The notes under the pieces were generated by a model. That model made no database searches and was not told where the DNA came from. It saw only the letters and a program-made list of their open reading frames with translations. A stretch of DNA of 8,923 nucleotides from Chloroflexota bacterium (GTDB lineage: Bacteria; Chloroflexota; Anaerolineae; Anaerolineales; UBA4823). The stretch is taken from positions 1-8,923 of the forward strand of contig JAGDMX010000071.1 of the NCBI GenBank assembly GCA_017860725.1, in the 5' to 3' direction. Of the stretch, positions 1-5,935 are shown piece after piece (within the stretch, counting starts at the first letter, position 1; the number at the start of each line of letters is the position of its first letter). Made by a program: the position numbers and the translations under genes.

Positions 1-1653
1 CGGCAAACCGGGTCTGCATTGAGCGTGGGCTTGATGCTAATGGCAACTGCATTGCCGAGTATTGTGGTTGGCCTGGTGGCGGGAGTATTTGTCGATCGCT
101 ACGATCGTAAGCGTATCATGATCGCGGCGGATGTGCTGCGCGCACTGATTGTGTTCGTAATTCCGTTTCTGGTACCGGTGAATATCCTGTGGCTGTACTT
201 TGGTATTATGTTGATCAGTGCCATCGGCCAATTTTACGATCCGGCGCATGAGAGTATCCTCCCCGAAGTCGCCAGCGAAGAGGAGTTGGCAGCCGCCAAT
301 TCTTTAATGGCAATCAGCTCCTTTGGATCGACAGCCATCGGTTTCGCGGCCTCCGGCTTAATTGCTTCGCGCATGCCAATTGAATGGGCTTTTTACCTGG
401 ATGCAGCCTCCTTCCTGCTCTCCGGCCTATGCATTCTATTGATCCGAATCAATCCAATCGAGATCACCGAAGCGACCAGTGTGAAACTGGTCGTCCAAAA
501 CTTAAAGATCGGGCTTAAACATCTTTTCAATACTCCTCTTCTGCGCTCCTTATTTTTTATCTCTATTCCGGTTTTGATTGGCTTTGGGCTGTCCAACTCG
601 CTGCTGCTGCCATTTGCCGAACGCGCCTTGCAGGCTACAGAGTTCGAGTACGGCCTGCAGGAAGCCCTGACTTCCATCGGATTTGTGATTGCCAGCCTGT
701 TGATGGTTGGCCTGGCGGATCGGTTGCGAGAAGGTCAGTGGATGGCAATTGGATTTTTTGGTATGGCTATTGCGGGAATGGCTTATTCACTAACCAGCTC
801 TGTGCCGGTCGCAATTCTCATCGTGACAATATCCGGTTTTCTGAATGCTCCGGCTGCGATTTCTCGTCGTTTAGTGATCCAGCGCAACACACCGCGTGAG
901 ATGCGCGGCCGGGTGAACAGTGCGTTTTTTGTATCACGTGACGTCTTATTCCTGATCGGCATGGCTGCTGCCGGTTTAGCCGATCTAATTGATATCCGAG
1001 TGATGTATTTTTCAAGCGCCCTGCTGGTTCTGGCAGGTGGGATTATGGTAATTCTCATGATGGGGGTTGGGTCTGTTGCTGTTGAACGGCGGCGCAGGCT
1101 TGGGCTGCTGCGCCGGGCACCGGAAGCGCCTGGATTAGCCCCCGGTCGACCGGCATCCCTTGCCGATCTGGATGCCCTGACTGGCCTGCTGCCGACATTA
1201 TCCAGCCTTGGGCGTGGAGAGCGTGAAAGCCTGGTATCCCAGGCACGCATCGTGGAAGTACCTGCTGGTACAACGATCATCAAGTTCGGCGATACCAGTG
1301 ACGAGGCTTACTTTATTCTCTCCGGCAAGGCGATCGCCGGTGTGGTAGTAGAAACCGGTGATTATCGGGCGTTGTCAACATTGACGCCGGGCGATTTCTT
1401 CGGCGAGATTGGAGCGTTGACCGGCTCGCGACGTACCGCGAATGTGGTCACCGATGAACCGGTCACTTTGATGCGCGTGCCGGCACAAGGACTGCGGCAG
1501 CTGATGACCGTTCCCGCTATCAGCCAGCTTGTGCTTACTAAAATGACTGAGCGCTTGCTGCAGAATAAGATTACTGATTTACCACGCTTCGCTGGGTTAG
1601 ACCAGCAATCACTGCTTGAACTGCGCACTGTCCAGCCGGCCGAAGGTCAATGA
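1..1653 (+). CDS. MFS transporter with C-terminal cyclic-nucleotide-binding domain (5' partial)
   Basis: Inner-membrane major facilitator transporter fused to a cytosolic cNMP sensor. The frame is open from base 1 (R-Q-T-G-S-A-L-S-V-G...) and that stretch reads like the end of the first transmembrane helix. The TTG at 19 is therefore probably not the start; I estimate the first ~35-50 residues lie upstream. MFS motif A is visible as GVFVDRYDRKRI (about 79-114), and hydrophobic helices continue to about 1075. A basic linker (VERRRRLGLLRR) leads to a cNMP-binding beta-roll at about 1165-1500. Its phosphate-binding cassette has FFGEIGALTGSRRTA with Glu at 1405, Arg at 1432 and Thr at 1435, the positions that hold ribose and phosphate in CRP, so ligand binding is plausible. 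The last ~25 residues (DLPRFAGLDQQSLLELR) look like the opening of another cNMP domain that then stops. It is followed after 7 nt by a Crp-type regulator, probably in one operon. The substrate is unknown; family knowledge suggests export of a small molecule or peptide. Confidence 0.9.
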   Translation, partial: RQTGSALSVGLMLMATALPSIVVGLVAGVFVDRYDRKRIMIAADVLRALIVFVIPFLVPVNILWLYFGIMLISAIGQFYDPAHESILPEVASEEELAAANSLMAISSFGSTAIGFAASGLIASRMPIEWAFYLDAASFLLSGLCILLIRINPIEITEATSVKLVVQNLKIGLKHLFNTPLLRSLFFISIPVLIGFGLSNSLLLPFAERALQATEFEYGLQEALTSIGFVIASLLMVGLADRLREGQWMAIGFFGMAIAGMAYSLTSSVPVAILIVTISGFLNAPAAISRRLVIQRNTPREMRGRVNSAFFVSRDVLFLIGMAAAGLADLIDIRVMYFSSALLVLAGGIMVILMMGVGSVAVERRRRLGLLRRAPEAPGLAPGRPASLADLDALTGLLPTLSSLGRGERESLVSQARIVEVPAGTTIIKFGDTSDEAYFILSGKAIAGVVVETGDYRALSTLTPGDFFGEIGALTGSRRTANVVTDEPVTLMRVPAQGLRQLMTVPAISQLVLTKMTERLLQNKITDLPRFAGLDQQSLLELRTVQPAEGQ

Positions 1654-1660
1654 GTAAGCG

Positions 1661-2359
1661 ATGACCGAACCGCATAAAAGTGTCGTCAATATCCAGGCTT
1701 TTATCAGCAGCTTGCCACTCTTTGTAGGCAGCCGGCCGGAAAGCCTGGCTGCCCTGGCAGCGGCCAGCCGCATACGAAAAATCCCCAAAGGTCAGGTAGT
1801 ATTCTTCCAATCCGACCAGGGCGATGCGATTTACGCAGTGCGCAGTGGATCAGTAGCCATTCAACTGGTGAACACGGACGGGCGTGAAATGATCATAAAC
1901 CAAGTCGGTCCCGGTGAGGTTTTTGGTGAGCTGGCCGTGTTGACCGGACGGCCGCGTTCCACTAATGTGGTGGCGATGAAACCAACCGAATTGGTAATGA
2001 TCTCGGGGGAGGTATTCACCAGGGTGGTAGATAGTGATATGGTCATTACCCGACACCTGTTGGACCTTCTGGCACACAGGTTGAGCGCTAGCACAGTACG
2101 CGAAAGCTCTTTGGCGTTTTTAGATGGTCAAGCCCGGTTGGCACTGACCTTGCTAAACCTTGATGAGCAGTGGCAAGAAGAGGGATTGATTTCAGCCTCG
2201 CAGGCCGAGCTGGCTGTGAGAACCGGTCTGACTCGCCAGACAGTTGCTAAGATATTAGGCCGCTGGCGGCGGGCGGGTTGGCTGCTCACCGGGCGCGGGC
2301 GGATCATGTTGTTGGATCGTGAAGCTCTCAAGCGCACCAGCCAGGAGGGCACACTGTAG
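1661..2359 (+). CDS. Crp/Fnr-family transcriptional regulator
   Basis: Cytosolic DNA-binding regulator of 232 residues, the usual size for the CRP/FNR family. Residues ~12-125 form the cNMP-type beta-roll. The phosphate-binding cassette reads VFGELAVLTGRPRSTNV, with Glu90, Arg99 and Ser100 matching the cAMP-contacting residues of CRP. No N-terminal cysteine cluster is present, which argues against an oxygen-sensing FNR. A dimerisation helix follows (~126-150). The C-terminal winged helix (~157-225) contains SQAELAVRTGLTRQTVAKIL, the expected helix-turn-helix. The ATG is preceded by GAGTAAG, a modest ribosome site, 7 nt after the stop of the cNMP-domain transporter, so the two are probably co-transcribed. 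Its targets may include the divergent-repeat protein gene just downstream, where a Crp-sized palindrome occurs at 2382-2397. That regulatory link is inference, and no cyclase is in view. Confidence 0.92.
   Translation: MTEPHKSVVNIQAFISSLPLFVGSRPESLAALAAASRIRKIPKGQVVFFQSDQGDAIYAVRSGSVAIQLVNTDGREMIINQVGPGEVFGELAVLTGRPRSTNVVAMKPTELVMISGEVFTRVVDSDMVITRHLLDLLAHRLSASTVRESSLAFLDGQARLALTLLNLDEQWQEEGLISASQAELAVRTGLTRQTVAKILGRWRRAGWLLTGRGRIMLLDREALKRTSQEGTL
2019..2036 (+). repeat. 18-nt direct repeat, copy 1 (inside regulator gene)
   Basis: CCAGGGTGGTAGATAGTG here matches CCAGGTTGGTAGATAGTG at 2364-2381 in 17 of 18 bases. This copy is coding (within T-R-V-V-D-S-D of the regulator). The other lies just after the regulator's stop codon. 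Confidence 0.6.
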
Positions 2360-2363
2360 TACG

Positions 2364-2381
2364 CCAGGTTGGTAGATAGTG
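2364..2381 (+). repeat. 18-nt direct repeat, copy 2 (intergenic)
   Basis: Second copy of the 17/18 match, beginning 5 nt after the regulator stop codon and abutting the palindrome at 2382-2397. It contains TGG-TAGATA, which resembles an extended -10 element. It could be a local duplication, a recognition site, or chance. Confidence 0.55.
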
Positions 2382-2397
2382 TGTCGCCAAGGTGACA
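2382..2397. promoter_or_regulatory. Putative Crp/Fnr-type operator palindrome
   Basis: TGTCGCC-AA-GGTGACA is a 16-bp inverted repeat with one mismatched pair, the same overall length as a CRP site (5-N6-5). It lies in the 139-nt gap between the Crp-type regulator and the repeat-protein gene. It sits inside a wider inverted repeat, CAGGTTG (2365-2371) with CAACCTG (2402-2408), so an RNA hairpin is an alternative reading. No T-run follows, so it is a poor terminator. Binding by the adjacent regulator is inferred only. Confidence 0.4.
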
Positions 2398-2406
2398 GAA
2401 TCAACC

Positions 2407-2415
2407 TGATATAAG
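2407..2415 (+). promoter_or_regulatory. Candidate extended -10 promoter for the repeat-protein gene
   Basis: TG-A-TATAAG fits an extended -10 (TGnTATAAT, one mismatch) and sits 10 nt after the palindrome. Transcription would start near 2422, leaving a ~77-nt leader. A second possibility is CTGACA (2429-2434) with TATACA (2454-2459), but its 19-nt spacing is long. I cannot decide between them from sequence. Confidence 0.35.
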
Positions 2416-2487
2416 GGGTACACTAAGACTGACAATACAGTAAGCAAGTTCGATATACACACAATAATAATCAGCTAACAAGCCAAG

Positions 2488-2493
2488 AGGAGG
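2488..2493 (+). promoter_or_regulatory. Strong Shine-Dalgarno of the repeat-protein gene
   Basis: A perfect AGGAGG is placed 5 nt before the ATG at 2499. It is the best ribosome-binding site in the window. It fixes the start codon and suggests a highly translated product, in contrast to the weak sites of most neighbours. Confidence 0.8.
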
Positions 2494-2498
2494 CATAC

Positions 2499-2972
2499 AT
2501 GGACAAGTCACAGGAAAAAGCAATGGAACGAGTACTGGCCAAGATTTCAGCGATGCGCAAGACACTGCCGACGGACGAGCAGGATGTCCTGGATATTATC
2601 GTAACTGGCGAAGTGGAAGGCCACCGCCTGAGCGCGGACAGGGTTACAGCAGAAAAGACAGTCGCCGAGAAGGCTGCGTTCTCTAAGTCGGCTGCAGAGA
2701 AAATCAGCACGGCAGATGACGCCTCGGAGGTCGAGCTGCACCGCATAGATCCAAAGATGACCTCTGAGAAGGCGGCTATGGGGAAATCTGCGGTTACCAA
2801 GGCTTCTGTCGACAAAGTTAGCACCGCGGATGACGCCACGGAGGTGGAGCTTCATCGGATGAGCGCAGAAAAGGCGTCTGCTGAGAAAGCCGCGCTTTCA
2901 AAATTCGCTATTGGTAAAATCAGTTTTGATGAGGCTGCAAAGTTATACCAGTTTAGAGCGACACCCGAATAG
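2499..2972 (+). CDS. Unrecognised small protein with three 38-residue EVExHR repeats (possible precursor peptide)
   Basis: I do not recognise a named family. The 157-residue product has no Cys, no Trp, no signal peptide and no membrane segment. It is rich in Ala, Lys, Glu and Ser; by my count 25 Lys+Arg face 29 Asp+Glu. Residues 1-37 form a leader-like, probably helical segment (LPTDEQDVLDIIVTG at its end). Three repeats follow: 38-76, 77-114 and 115-150, each opening EVEGHR or EVELHR, carrying AEKA/SEKA-type helical stretches and (in the first two) ending STADDA[S/T]. The last ends in FDEAAKLYQF. The gene has its own leader, a perfect AGGAGG and a strong terminator, so it is probably an abundant monocistronic product. 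The neighbouring subtilase and transporter suggest a multi-core peptide precursor or a protease-processed repeat protein. A LEA-like or coiled-coil structural protein is the main alternative. That it is a real gene is well supported; the function is speculative. Confidence 0.85.
   Translation: MDKSQEKAMERVLAKISAMRKTLPTDEQDVLDIIVTGEVEGHRLSADRVTAEKTVAEKAAFSKSAAEKISTADDASEVELHRIDPKMTSEKAAMGKSAVTKASVDKVSTADDATEVELHRMSAEKASAEKAALSKFAIGKISFDEAAKLYQFRATPE
2610..2726 (+). repeat. Protein repeat unit 1 (residues 38-76)
   Basis: Opens EVEGHR, then helical AEKTVAEKAAFSKSAAEK and a STADDAS end. It is 39 residues, one longer than unit 2, and has Gly where units 2 and 3 have Leu. Confidence 0.75.
2727..2840 (+). 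repeat. Protein repeat unit 2 (residues 77-114)
   Basis: Opens EVELHR and ends STADDAT, 38 residues. The block spanning its boundary (2706-2744) and the matching block at the unit 3 boundary (2820-2858) share 12 of 13 residues. Six of those identical residues use different codons. Confidence 0.8.
2841..2948 (+). repeat. Protein repeat unit 3 (residues 115-150)
   Basis: Opens EVELHRMSAEKASAEKAALS. The terminal STADDA is replaced by FDEAAKLY, as expected for the last, degenerate unit of a tandem array. Confidence 0.75.
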
Positions 2973-2997
2973 GCCCAGAAATACCATCACAAATTGA

Positions 2998-3044
2998 CAA
3001 TCCAGACCTGACTGCGTCCGGCACAGTTGGGTCTGGATTGTTTT
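2998..3044 (+). terminator. Rho-independent terminator after the repeat-protein gene
   Basis: CAATCCAGACC (2998-3008) pairs perfectly with GGTCTGGATTG (3030-3040). Two G-T wobbles and ACTG/CAGT extend the stem to about 17 bp around a 9-nt loop, and TTTT follows directly. It begins 25 nt after the stop codon at 2972. It should insulate or attenuate transcription into the GAF and protease genes. Confidence 0.88.
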
Positions 3045-3120
3045 CAGGAAAAGCAATAAAATATCAATAGTGAATTTGGACCTGGGATTATTTACTCAAG
3101 ACCGGGCAGGCAGGTGGATC

Positions 3121-3921
3121 ATGAATCAAGAGGGCGTTGAAAGCGAAAGCGCTATAGTAAACCAACTCAAAAGGCTGCTGTTGGCCATCGAAGTCAGCGG
3201 GCGGGCGATCTTGCCTGGCACTAACGATCAGCTTCTTCAGTCAATTGTTGATGCTGCAGCACGAATCTTTGGAGCAACTGCTGCGTCGTTAGCCTTGGTT
3301 GAGAAAGATGGGCAAAGTTTAGTGTTCAGGGTAGCCACCACGGTCCCCGGAGTTGAGTCGGTTGTGGGGATGCGTGTCCCAATAGATCGGGGTATCGTCG
3401 GGTATGTCGCCATGACAGGGCAGCCGATCGCCATCTCCAACGTGCGTGAAGATGCTCGCTTTAACCAGGATTTTGCTAGGAGCACTGGTTATATGCCTCA
3501 ATCAATTCTGGCAATGCCATTAATCTCCAATGATCGGGTGATTGGTGTGATGGAAGTGCTGGATAAGATTAATGCACCAACTTTCGGGTTGATGGATATG
3601 GAGTTGCTCGCTATCTTTGCCCAGCAGGCAGCGATTGCCATTGACCAGTCGCAACATTTCGACCAGCTCGGTCGGGCGGTGTTGCTTGGTCTGCAAACTT
3701 TGGCATCTCAGGAACCTGGTCAGTATGGCCATCTGCTTGGAGCCTTGCAAGATAGCCAGGGTTACTCGGAACAAGATCAAGAGATACTTGAGCTGGCGGA
3801 CCTGTTTTACGATATTCGCATGCTAGGGGAGGCTGAACGCCGGATGCTCCTGCAGGTAACATCGGCGTTTCGCGATTACTGTCGATCCCGACCCGGGCAA
3901 TTTGGCTTTGGGAGGATCTGA
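3121..3921 (+). CDS. GAF-domain protein with C-terminal helical extension
   Basis: Cytosolic ligand-sensing protein. Starting from ATG 3121 it has 266 residues, with a GAF domain at about residues 35-176. Family hallmarks include AARIFGATAASLALV, VVGMRVPIDRGIVGYVAMTG, the ISNVREDARFNQDF block, and SILAMPLISNDRVIGVMEVL followed by FAQQAAIAID. The remaining ~90 residues are predicted helical and contain no kinase, cyclase, GGDEF or DNA-binding domain that I can see, so it is a stand-alone sensor or adaptor. The start is uncertain. An in-frame GTG at 3070 adds 17 residues but has no ribosome site at a useful distance, although a -10-like TAAAAT (3057-3062) would make it leaderless. ATG 3121 has AGGTGG 3 nt upstream. 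The gene is coupled to the subtilase (3-nt gap), implying that the two act together. The ligand is unknown. Confidence 0.85.
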   Translation: MNQEGVESESAIVNQLKRLLLAIEVSGRAILPGTNDQLLQSIVDAAARIFGATAASLALVEKDGQSLVFRVATTVPGVESVVGMRVPIDRGIVGYVAMTGQPIAISNVREDARFNQDFARSTGYMPQSILAMPLISNDRVIGVMEVLDKINAPTFGLMDMELLAIFAQQAAIAIDQSQHFDQLGRAVLLGLQTLASQEPGQYGHLLGALQDSQGYSEQDQEILELADLFYDIRMLGEAERRMLLQVTSAFRDYCRSRPGQFGFGRI

Positions 3922-3924
3922 AGC

Positions 3925-4761
3925 ATGTCCAGTGAGCCTCTACGTCCCGCCTGGTCTCAATCTTTCTCACCTGAGGCATTGCAAATTGTTATGACCAGCG
4001 GCCCAATTGCTCATATCAATCCGGAGTGGGCCTGGGGAGGCAGCACCGGGGCCGGGGTGCGGGTTGCCATTATCGATAGTGGCGTGGAGGCAGATCATCC
4101 CGCTTTGGGAGGCATGGTACGCGGTGGAGTGATTGTCAATTACGATGAACAAGAGCCTAACAAGGTGCGAATCGAGCCGGAGGAGCAGCCGGTTGACATC
4201 TTTGGTCATGGCACTGCTTGCGCTGGGATCATCCATTCACTGGCTCCAGAGGCCGAATTGTACAGTATTCGGGTGCTTGGCCGTGACTTGAAAGGGCGGG
4301 CAGTTCAGTTTGCCGGCGGACTTCGCTGGGCATTAGAAAACCAGATCCAGGTGATCAATCTTAGTCTTAGCACAAACCGAGAGGAGTACTACGCCCTGTT
4401 TCATCAGTTAACGGATGATGCGTATTTTAAAAATGCAACCCTGGTTTCGGCGGTTAATAATTACCCGGTGCCAAGCTACCCCTCGCTGTACTCTTCGGTA
4501 ATCTCGGTGGCAGCCCACGAGGGCAAAGATCCTTTTACGTTTTTCTACAATCCGTCACCACCGGTTGAGTTTGGCGCGCCGGGGATCGATGTGAAGGTGG
4601 CCTGGATCGATAAGGGGTATACTACATCCACCGGCAATAGCTTTGCCGCGCCACACATCAGCGGTATCGTCGCCTTGATTCGCGCCAAGCATCCCACTCT
4701 GACTCCCTTTCAGATTAAGACAGTCCTGTTCGCCTGCGCTTCGAATACTCAAGCCGGATAA
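3925..4761 (+). CDS. Compact cytosolic subtilisin-like serine protease (S8 family)
   Basis: Serine endopeptidase of 278 residues, essentially a bare catalytic domain. The triad is visible: Asp51 in VRVAIIDSGV, His95 in FGHGTACAGI and Ser239 in TGNSFAAPHISG. The oxyanion-hole Asn is 178 or 179 in SAVNNYP, where classic subtilisins have AAGN. There is no signal peptide, no I9 propeptide (only ~40 residues precede the catalytic core) and no C-terminal domain, so it most likely works in the cytoplasm without classical autoprocessing. ATG 3925 has GGAGG at 3911-3915, 9 nt upstream, and follows the GAF stop by 3 nt, indicating co-translation. Compact S8 proteases of this kind occur in peptide-maturation clusters (for example PatA-type in cyanobactins). 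The nearby repeat protein is the obvious candidate substrate, which is inference. Confidence 0.92.
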   Translation: MSSEPLRPAWSQSFSPEALQIVMTSGPIAHINPEWAWGGSTGAGVRVAIIDSGVEADHPALGGMVRGGVIVNYDEQEPNKVRIEPEEQPVDIFGHGTACAGIIHSLAPEAELYSIRVLGRDLKGRAVQFAGGLRWALENQIQVINLSLSTNREEYYALFHQLTDDAYFKNATLVSAVNNYPVPSYPSLYSSVISVAAHEGKDPFTFFYNPSPPVEFGAPGIDVKVAWIDKGYTTSTGNSFAAPHISGIVALIRAKHPTLTPFQIKTVLFACASNTQAG

Positions 4762-4790
4762 ATCCCTTTGCGAGAAAACCGCTAGTGTGG

Positions 4791-4799
4791 TGGTAAACT
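4791..4799 (+). promoter_or_regulatory. Candidate extended -10 promoter of proBA
   Basis: TGG-TAAACT resembles an extended -10, with TTGCGA (4768-4773) as a poorly spaced (20 nt) -35. Expected transcription start is around 4806, only a few bases before the proB ATG at 4810. No Shine-Dalgarno is visible in between, so the mRNA may be leaderless. Confidence 0.45.
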
Positions 4800-4809
4800 T
4801 GGGCGTATT

Positions 4810-5925
4810 ATGACCCCAGGGCTTCCTATCCGCATCGTGGTCAAGTTGGGCACCTCGACGCTGACCGCCGGTACGCCTAACCTTTCTGCGCCGCGCCTGG
4901 TCGAGCTGGTACGTCAGATGGCAGCGTTGCGTACGGATGGTCGAGATGTGCTGGTAGTCTCCTCTGGGGCGATTGCTGTCGGGCGGGAGCGGTTACATTT
5001 TCCACAACTGCCGGCAGAAATCCCTGCCAAGCAGATGTTGGCTGCCGTGGGCCAGCCACGACTAATGTCTCTGTATGAGCAATTGTTCGGGTTATATGGT
5101 TTAACAGTTGCCCAGGTGCTGTTGACACGGGCTGACCTGGCTGACCGTCGTCGTTATTTAAACTCCCGTAATACATTGTCAGCATTGCTGGCACACGGCG
5201 TGATTCCAATTGTCAATGAAAATGATACCGTCGCCACGGAAGAGATCCGTGTGGGGGATAACGACACCCTCTCGGCATTTGTTGCAAACCTGATCGAAGC
5301 CGATTTGCTGATTTTATTGACCGACCAACCCGGGCTGTTCACTGCCGATCCGCGGCTTGACCCGACTGCAATATTGGTGGAAGAGATCAGCAATCCTGAG
5401 ATCCCGGAGGCATTGTGGGCGGCTGCGGGAGGTAGTGGAAACCGGCTAGGCACCGGGGGAATGTATACAAAGCTTCAGGCAGCTGATCTGGCGCGGCGCT
5501 CAGGCACCACCGTAGTGATTGCACACGGCAGCGATCCGGATGTGATCCTGCGTCTGGCAGCGGGGGAGATCTTGGGCACGCGCTTGCAACCCACTGTATC
5601 AGCTTTGGAAAGCCGGAAGCGATACATCCTGGCGGCCGGGCGGGCAGCCGGCTCGGTTCAGGTGGATGATGGTGCGGCAAATGCGTTGCGCGGCGGCGGC
5701 AGTCTGCTGCCGGTGGGCATCCGGCAAGTCAGTGGGAATTTCGAACGCGGCGATACCGTACGTGTGCTGGATCCTGCTGGTCGCCAGATTGCCCGCGGGC
5801 TGGTGAATTACGCTTCCATTGACCTGCAGCGGATTTGTGGTGTGAAATCCGAAGCAATTACCCAAATCCTGGGTTTTGACTACGGTGCCGAAGTGATCCA
5901 CCGTAATAATATGGTGCTGCTTTAG
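4810..5925 (+). CDS. proB: Glutamate 5-kinase
   Basis: Cytosolic enzyme that phosphorylates L-glutamate with ATP to gamma-glutamyl phosphate, the first and normally proline-inhibited step of proline synthesis. At 371 residues it has the two-domain form. The amino-acid-kinase domain (~6-255) has VVKLGTSTLT at the nucleotide site, VVSSGAIAVGRE, the glutamate-site loop VNENDTV (135-141) and DNDTLSAFVA. LLTDQPGLFTADPR and GTGGMYTKLQAADLA follow. A PUA domain (~275-355) begins around RKRYILAAGRAAGSVQVDDGA. ATG 4810 is the natural start because the kinase core begins at once. It lies 48 nt after the subtilase stop and has no clear Shine-Dalgarno. Its stop is 10 nt before proA, forming a proBA operon. 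No truncation or missing key residue was seen. Confidence 0.97.
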   Translation: MTPGLPIRIVVKLGTSTLTAGTPNLSAPRLVELVRQMAALRTDGRDVLVVSSGAIAVGRERLHFPQLPAEIPAKQMLAAVGQPRLMSLYEQLFGLYGLTVAQVLLTRADLADRRRYLNSRNTLSALLAHGVIPIVNENDTVATEEIRVGDNDTLSAFVANLIEADLLILLTDQPGLFTADPRLDPTAILVEEISNPEIPEALWAAAGGSGNRLGTGGMYTKLQAADLARRSGTTVVIAHGSDPDVILRLAAGEILGTRLQPTVSALESRKRYILAAGRAAGSVQVDDGAANALRGGGSLLPVGIRQVSGNFERGDTVRVLDPAGRQIARGLVNYASIDLQRICGVKSEAITQILGFDYGAEVIHRNNMVLL

Positions 5926-5935
5926 GGAGTAAGCG

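Noticed and set aside
19..21. TTG as the start codon of the first gene
   Set aside because: The frame is open to base 1 and the upstream residues fit MFS helix 1, so the gene is truncated by the window edge.
783..1283. 166-codon open frame on the minus strand inside the cNMP-transporter gene
   Set aside because: Its translation is Arg/Ser/Thr/Pro-rich with no domain, and it lies opposite a well-supported MFS and cNMP coding sequence.
1652..1663. Identical 12-mer GAGTAAGCGATG at the starts of the regulator (1652) and proA (5927)
   Set aside because: Most likely a shared, ordinary ribosome-site and start-codon context; too short to call a repeat element.
2471..2839. 122-codon minus-strand open frame opposite the repeat protein
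   Set aside because: Its repeats merely mirror the + strand repeats. The + strand frame has the perfect ribosome site, the terminator and a silent-substitution pattern.
2499..2972. Lanthipeptide or thiazole-type precursor reading of the repeat protein
   Set aside because: The protein has no cysteine and no modifying enzyme of those classes is encoded in the window; only a non-Cys peptide or repeat-protein model remains open.
2994..2999. Perfect TTGACA as a -35 box for the GAF gene
   Set aside because: It overlaps the terminator stem and no -10 lies at 16-18 nt downstream.
3925..4761. Protease gene as the end of a toxin/lantibiotic immunity operon
   Set aside because: No ABC transporter, bacteriocin-like peptide or immunity protein is visible nearby.
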